Part shown: piece by piece, positions 6,199 through 6,877 of the stretch
Position numbering within the stretch: position 1 is the first letter of the stretch
How the letters are laid out: every line of letters begins with the position of its first letter
Assembly (NCBI GenBank): GCA_009691815.1
Contig: SIAL01000191.1
Coordinates: 1 to 6,877 of the forward strand
Source: Gemmataceae bacterium
Lineage (GTDB): Bacteria; Planctomycetota; Planctomycetia; Gemmatales; Gemmataceae
Direction: 5' to 3'
DNA length: 6,877 nt
Made by a program: the position numbers and the translations under genes
The notes under the pieces: model-generated
What the model saw: only the letters and a program-made list of their open reading frames with translations
What the model was told of the DNA's origin: nothing
Database searches by the model: none

Positions 6199-6569
6199 TC
6201 GCCCCCTGATAAAGTTCATTTGGCCAATATGTGGTAATACTCCGAGCAGGAAATCCCGCGGTGCGGAGTTCAGCGAGGGCTAGGGCGCCCGGGTCCGAAT
6301 CGTTCTGAATGGGGTGCGGGCGGTTTTTCCCCGGCCCCACCCGCAAAAAGAAACCTCCAAGGGCGCGGTGCGTTCCCGGCGACAGTTCCTGAGCATTCTG
6401 CCAGCAGCGTGGAAAAAAGCCGAACAAGCCCTTTTCCGGTCAATTCGTGACGCGGATTTCCCCGGAGCTTCATCGCCAAGTCAATCTGGCGGCGGGTATT
6501 TCCGGCAAAAGCCTCAATGCCTAGGTCGTTGAATAACCTCAAACGGCCGTCGCCCGTGTCAGGTTAAAC
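6199..6569. other. Region without a convincing intact gene; possible decayed minus-strand frame
   Basis: No well-supported gene. On the minus strand a frame open from about 6563 to 6270 has only a TTG start (6542) and no good ribosome-binding site. It reads as plausible protein for its first 60-70 codons (for example AGNTRRQIDLAMKLRG), then becomes Pro/Arg-rich. A second minus frame, ending at 6179, reads plausibly over its last 45 codons (NDSDPGALALAELR), as if one frame had shifted into the other around 6310-6340. I do not recognise a family. The region also contains the inverted repeat TGCGGG (6315-6320)/CCCGCA (6340-6345). There is no T-run after it on the plus strand, so it is a poor terminator for the lipoprotein gene. 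Confidence 0.35.
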
Positions 6570-6668
6570 ATGGCCGCAAAAGCCACGGGGATAGTGATGG
6601 TGAAACCGAAGGCGGTTGCCAAGATCGTGGTCAAGCAATCGTCGAAAAAGGCCAAGCAAAAGGCCTGA
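6570..6668 (+). CDS. Possible tiny lysine/alanine-rich protein (32 residues)
   Basis: An ATG at 6570 opens 32 codons ending in TGA at 6666-6668. The product is strongly basic, with nine lysines and no acidic residue. Its second half (KQSSKKAKQKA) resembles the Lys/Ala tails of bacterial histone-H1-like or other nucleic-acid-binding proteins. The only ribosome-binding hint is AGG 6 bases upstream. An in-frame stop lies not far upstream, so it is not the end of a long gene. The opposite strand is also open here and encodes a hydrophobic stretch, and a K-rich frame can arise simply as the antisense of F-rich codons. I therefore hold this only as a candidate; a DNA- or RNA-binding role would be inference from charge. 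Confidence 0.25.
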   Translation: MAAKATGIVMVKPKAVAKIVVKQSSKKAKQKA

Positions 6669-6877
6669 TTCTTGTTTGTGAATCGCTTACCCGTCCGGCT
6701 CGAAGGGTTTCTGTTGGTAATGATTCCTTCCGGGATCGGGAGAGGGGATGCCCTATGAGGCCGGACGCCTTGGCGGGGCGGGTTTGGGATTATCTTTTGG
6801 TAGTAACCCTTCCCAGAATCAATCCCTACAATGGCAAAAGTGGCCTCCCGGAAAGACGATTGCCTTTGGGCAACGAT
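6669..6877. other. Right edge with competing partial open frames
   Basis: Three frames stay open to the edge. On the plus strand, ATG at 6755 (41 codons, start MRPDALAGRVWDYLL) has AGGGG 7 bases upstream. ATG at 6748 in another frame (43 codons, start MPYEAGRLGG) has GGGAG 5 bases upstream. On the minus strand a frame runs from the edge to a TGA at 6539-6541 (112 codons) and includes a hydrophobic segment. One of the plus frames may be the 5' end of a gene continuing outside the window, given the purine-rich stretch at 6738-6747. An inverted repeat GTCCGGC (6693-6699)/GCCGGAC (6760-6766) spans the putative starts. I cannot choose between the frames from this sequence. Confidence 0.3.

Noticed and set aside
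6311..6350. A G/C-rich inverted repeat as a terminator for the lipoprotein gene
   Set aside because: It lies over 100 bases after the stop and is followed by an A-run, not a T-run, on the plus strand.
6539..6877. A 112-codon minus-strand open frame running off the right edge, with a segment (ATAFGFTITIPVAF) like the third membrane helix of ExbB/TolQ
   Set aside because: The sequence before it lacks the other ExbB/MotA helices and conserved motifs, and no start is visible in the window, so the resemblance is probably chance.

Overview
The window looks like ordinary chromosomal DNA of a planctomycete, probably from the Gemmatales/Isosphaerales side of the phylum. The grounds are the gene order trigger factor - ClpP - second, divergent ClpP, a lipoprotein of a type I associate with planctomycetes (coiled coil, short beta-rich domain, long proline tail), a two-helix Imm17-like protein, and moderate-to-high GC. 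The assignment rests on recognised protein sequence and gene order; no database search was possible.

Layout. Positions 1-368 hold no convincing gene, but they contain a 10-bp-periodic array of TNGAC pentamers (best at 71-130). On the minus strand lie a 71-residue two-helix membrane protein (369-584) and an aldo/keto reductase very like plant L-galactose dehydrogenase (896-1834). They are separated by about 310 bases without a supported gene. A tRNA-Gly(GCC) gene follows at 2021-2092 on the plus strand. Then comes the core cluster, all on the plus strand: tig (2193-3662), clpP1 (3737-4375), clpP2 (4482-5099) and a proline-tailed lipoprotein (5116-6198). The last 680 bases hold only weak candidates: a 32-codon lysine-rich ORF, a possibly broken minus-strand frame, and competing open frames at the right edge.

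How the genes work together. Trigger factor meets nascent chains at the ribosome exit. ClpP is the chambered peptidase that degrades proteins unfolded by ClpX or ClpA/C, none of which is encoded here. The two ClpPs are not equivalent. ClpP2 has a canonical Ser-His-Asp triad. ClpP1 keeps Ser and His but has Asn in place of the triad Asp and has a rebuilt N-terminus. This suggests a hetero-oligomeric ClpP1P2 protease in which ClpP1 is conditionally active or structural. Each clpP start is preceded by an inverted repeat (12-bp palindrome at 3700-3711; 8-bp stem at 4437-4463), and a terminator-like hairpin lies between the two genes, so their relative expression may be set separately.

I found no mobile element, CRISPR array or phage gene, and no clearly new multi-gene system. 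The items most worth a second look are the helically phased TNGAC array and the Asp-to-Asn change in ClpP1.
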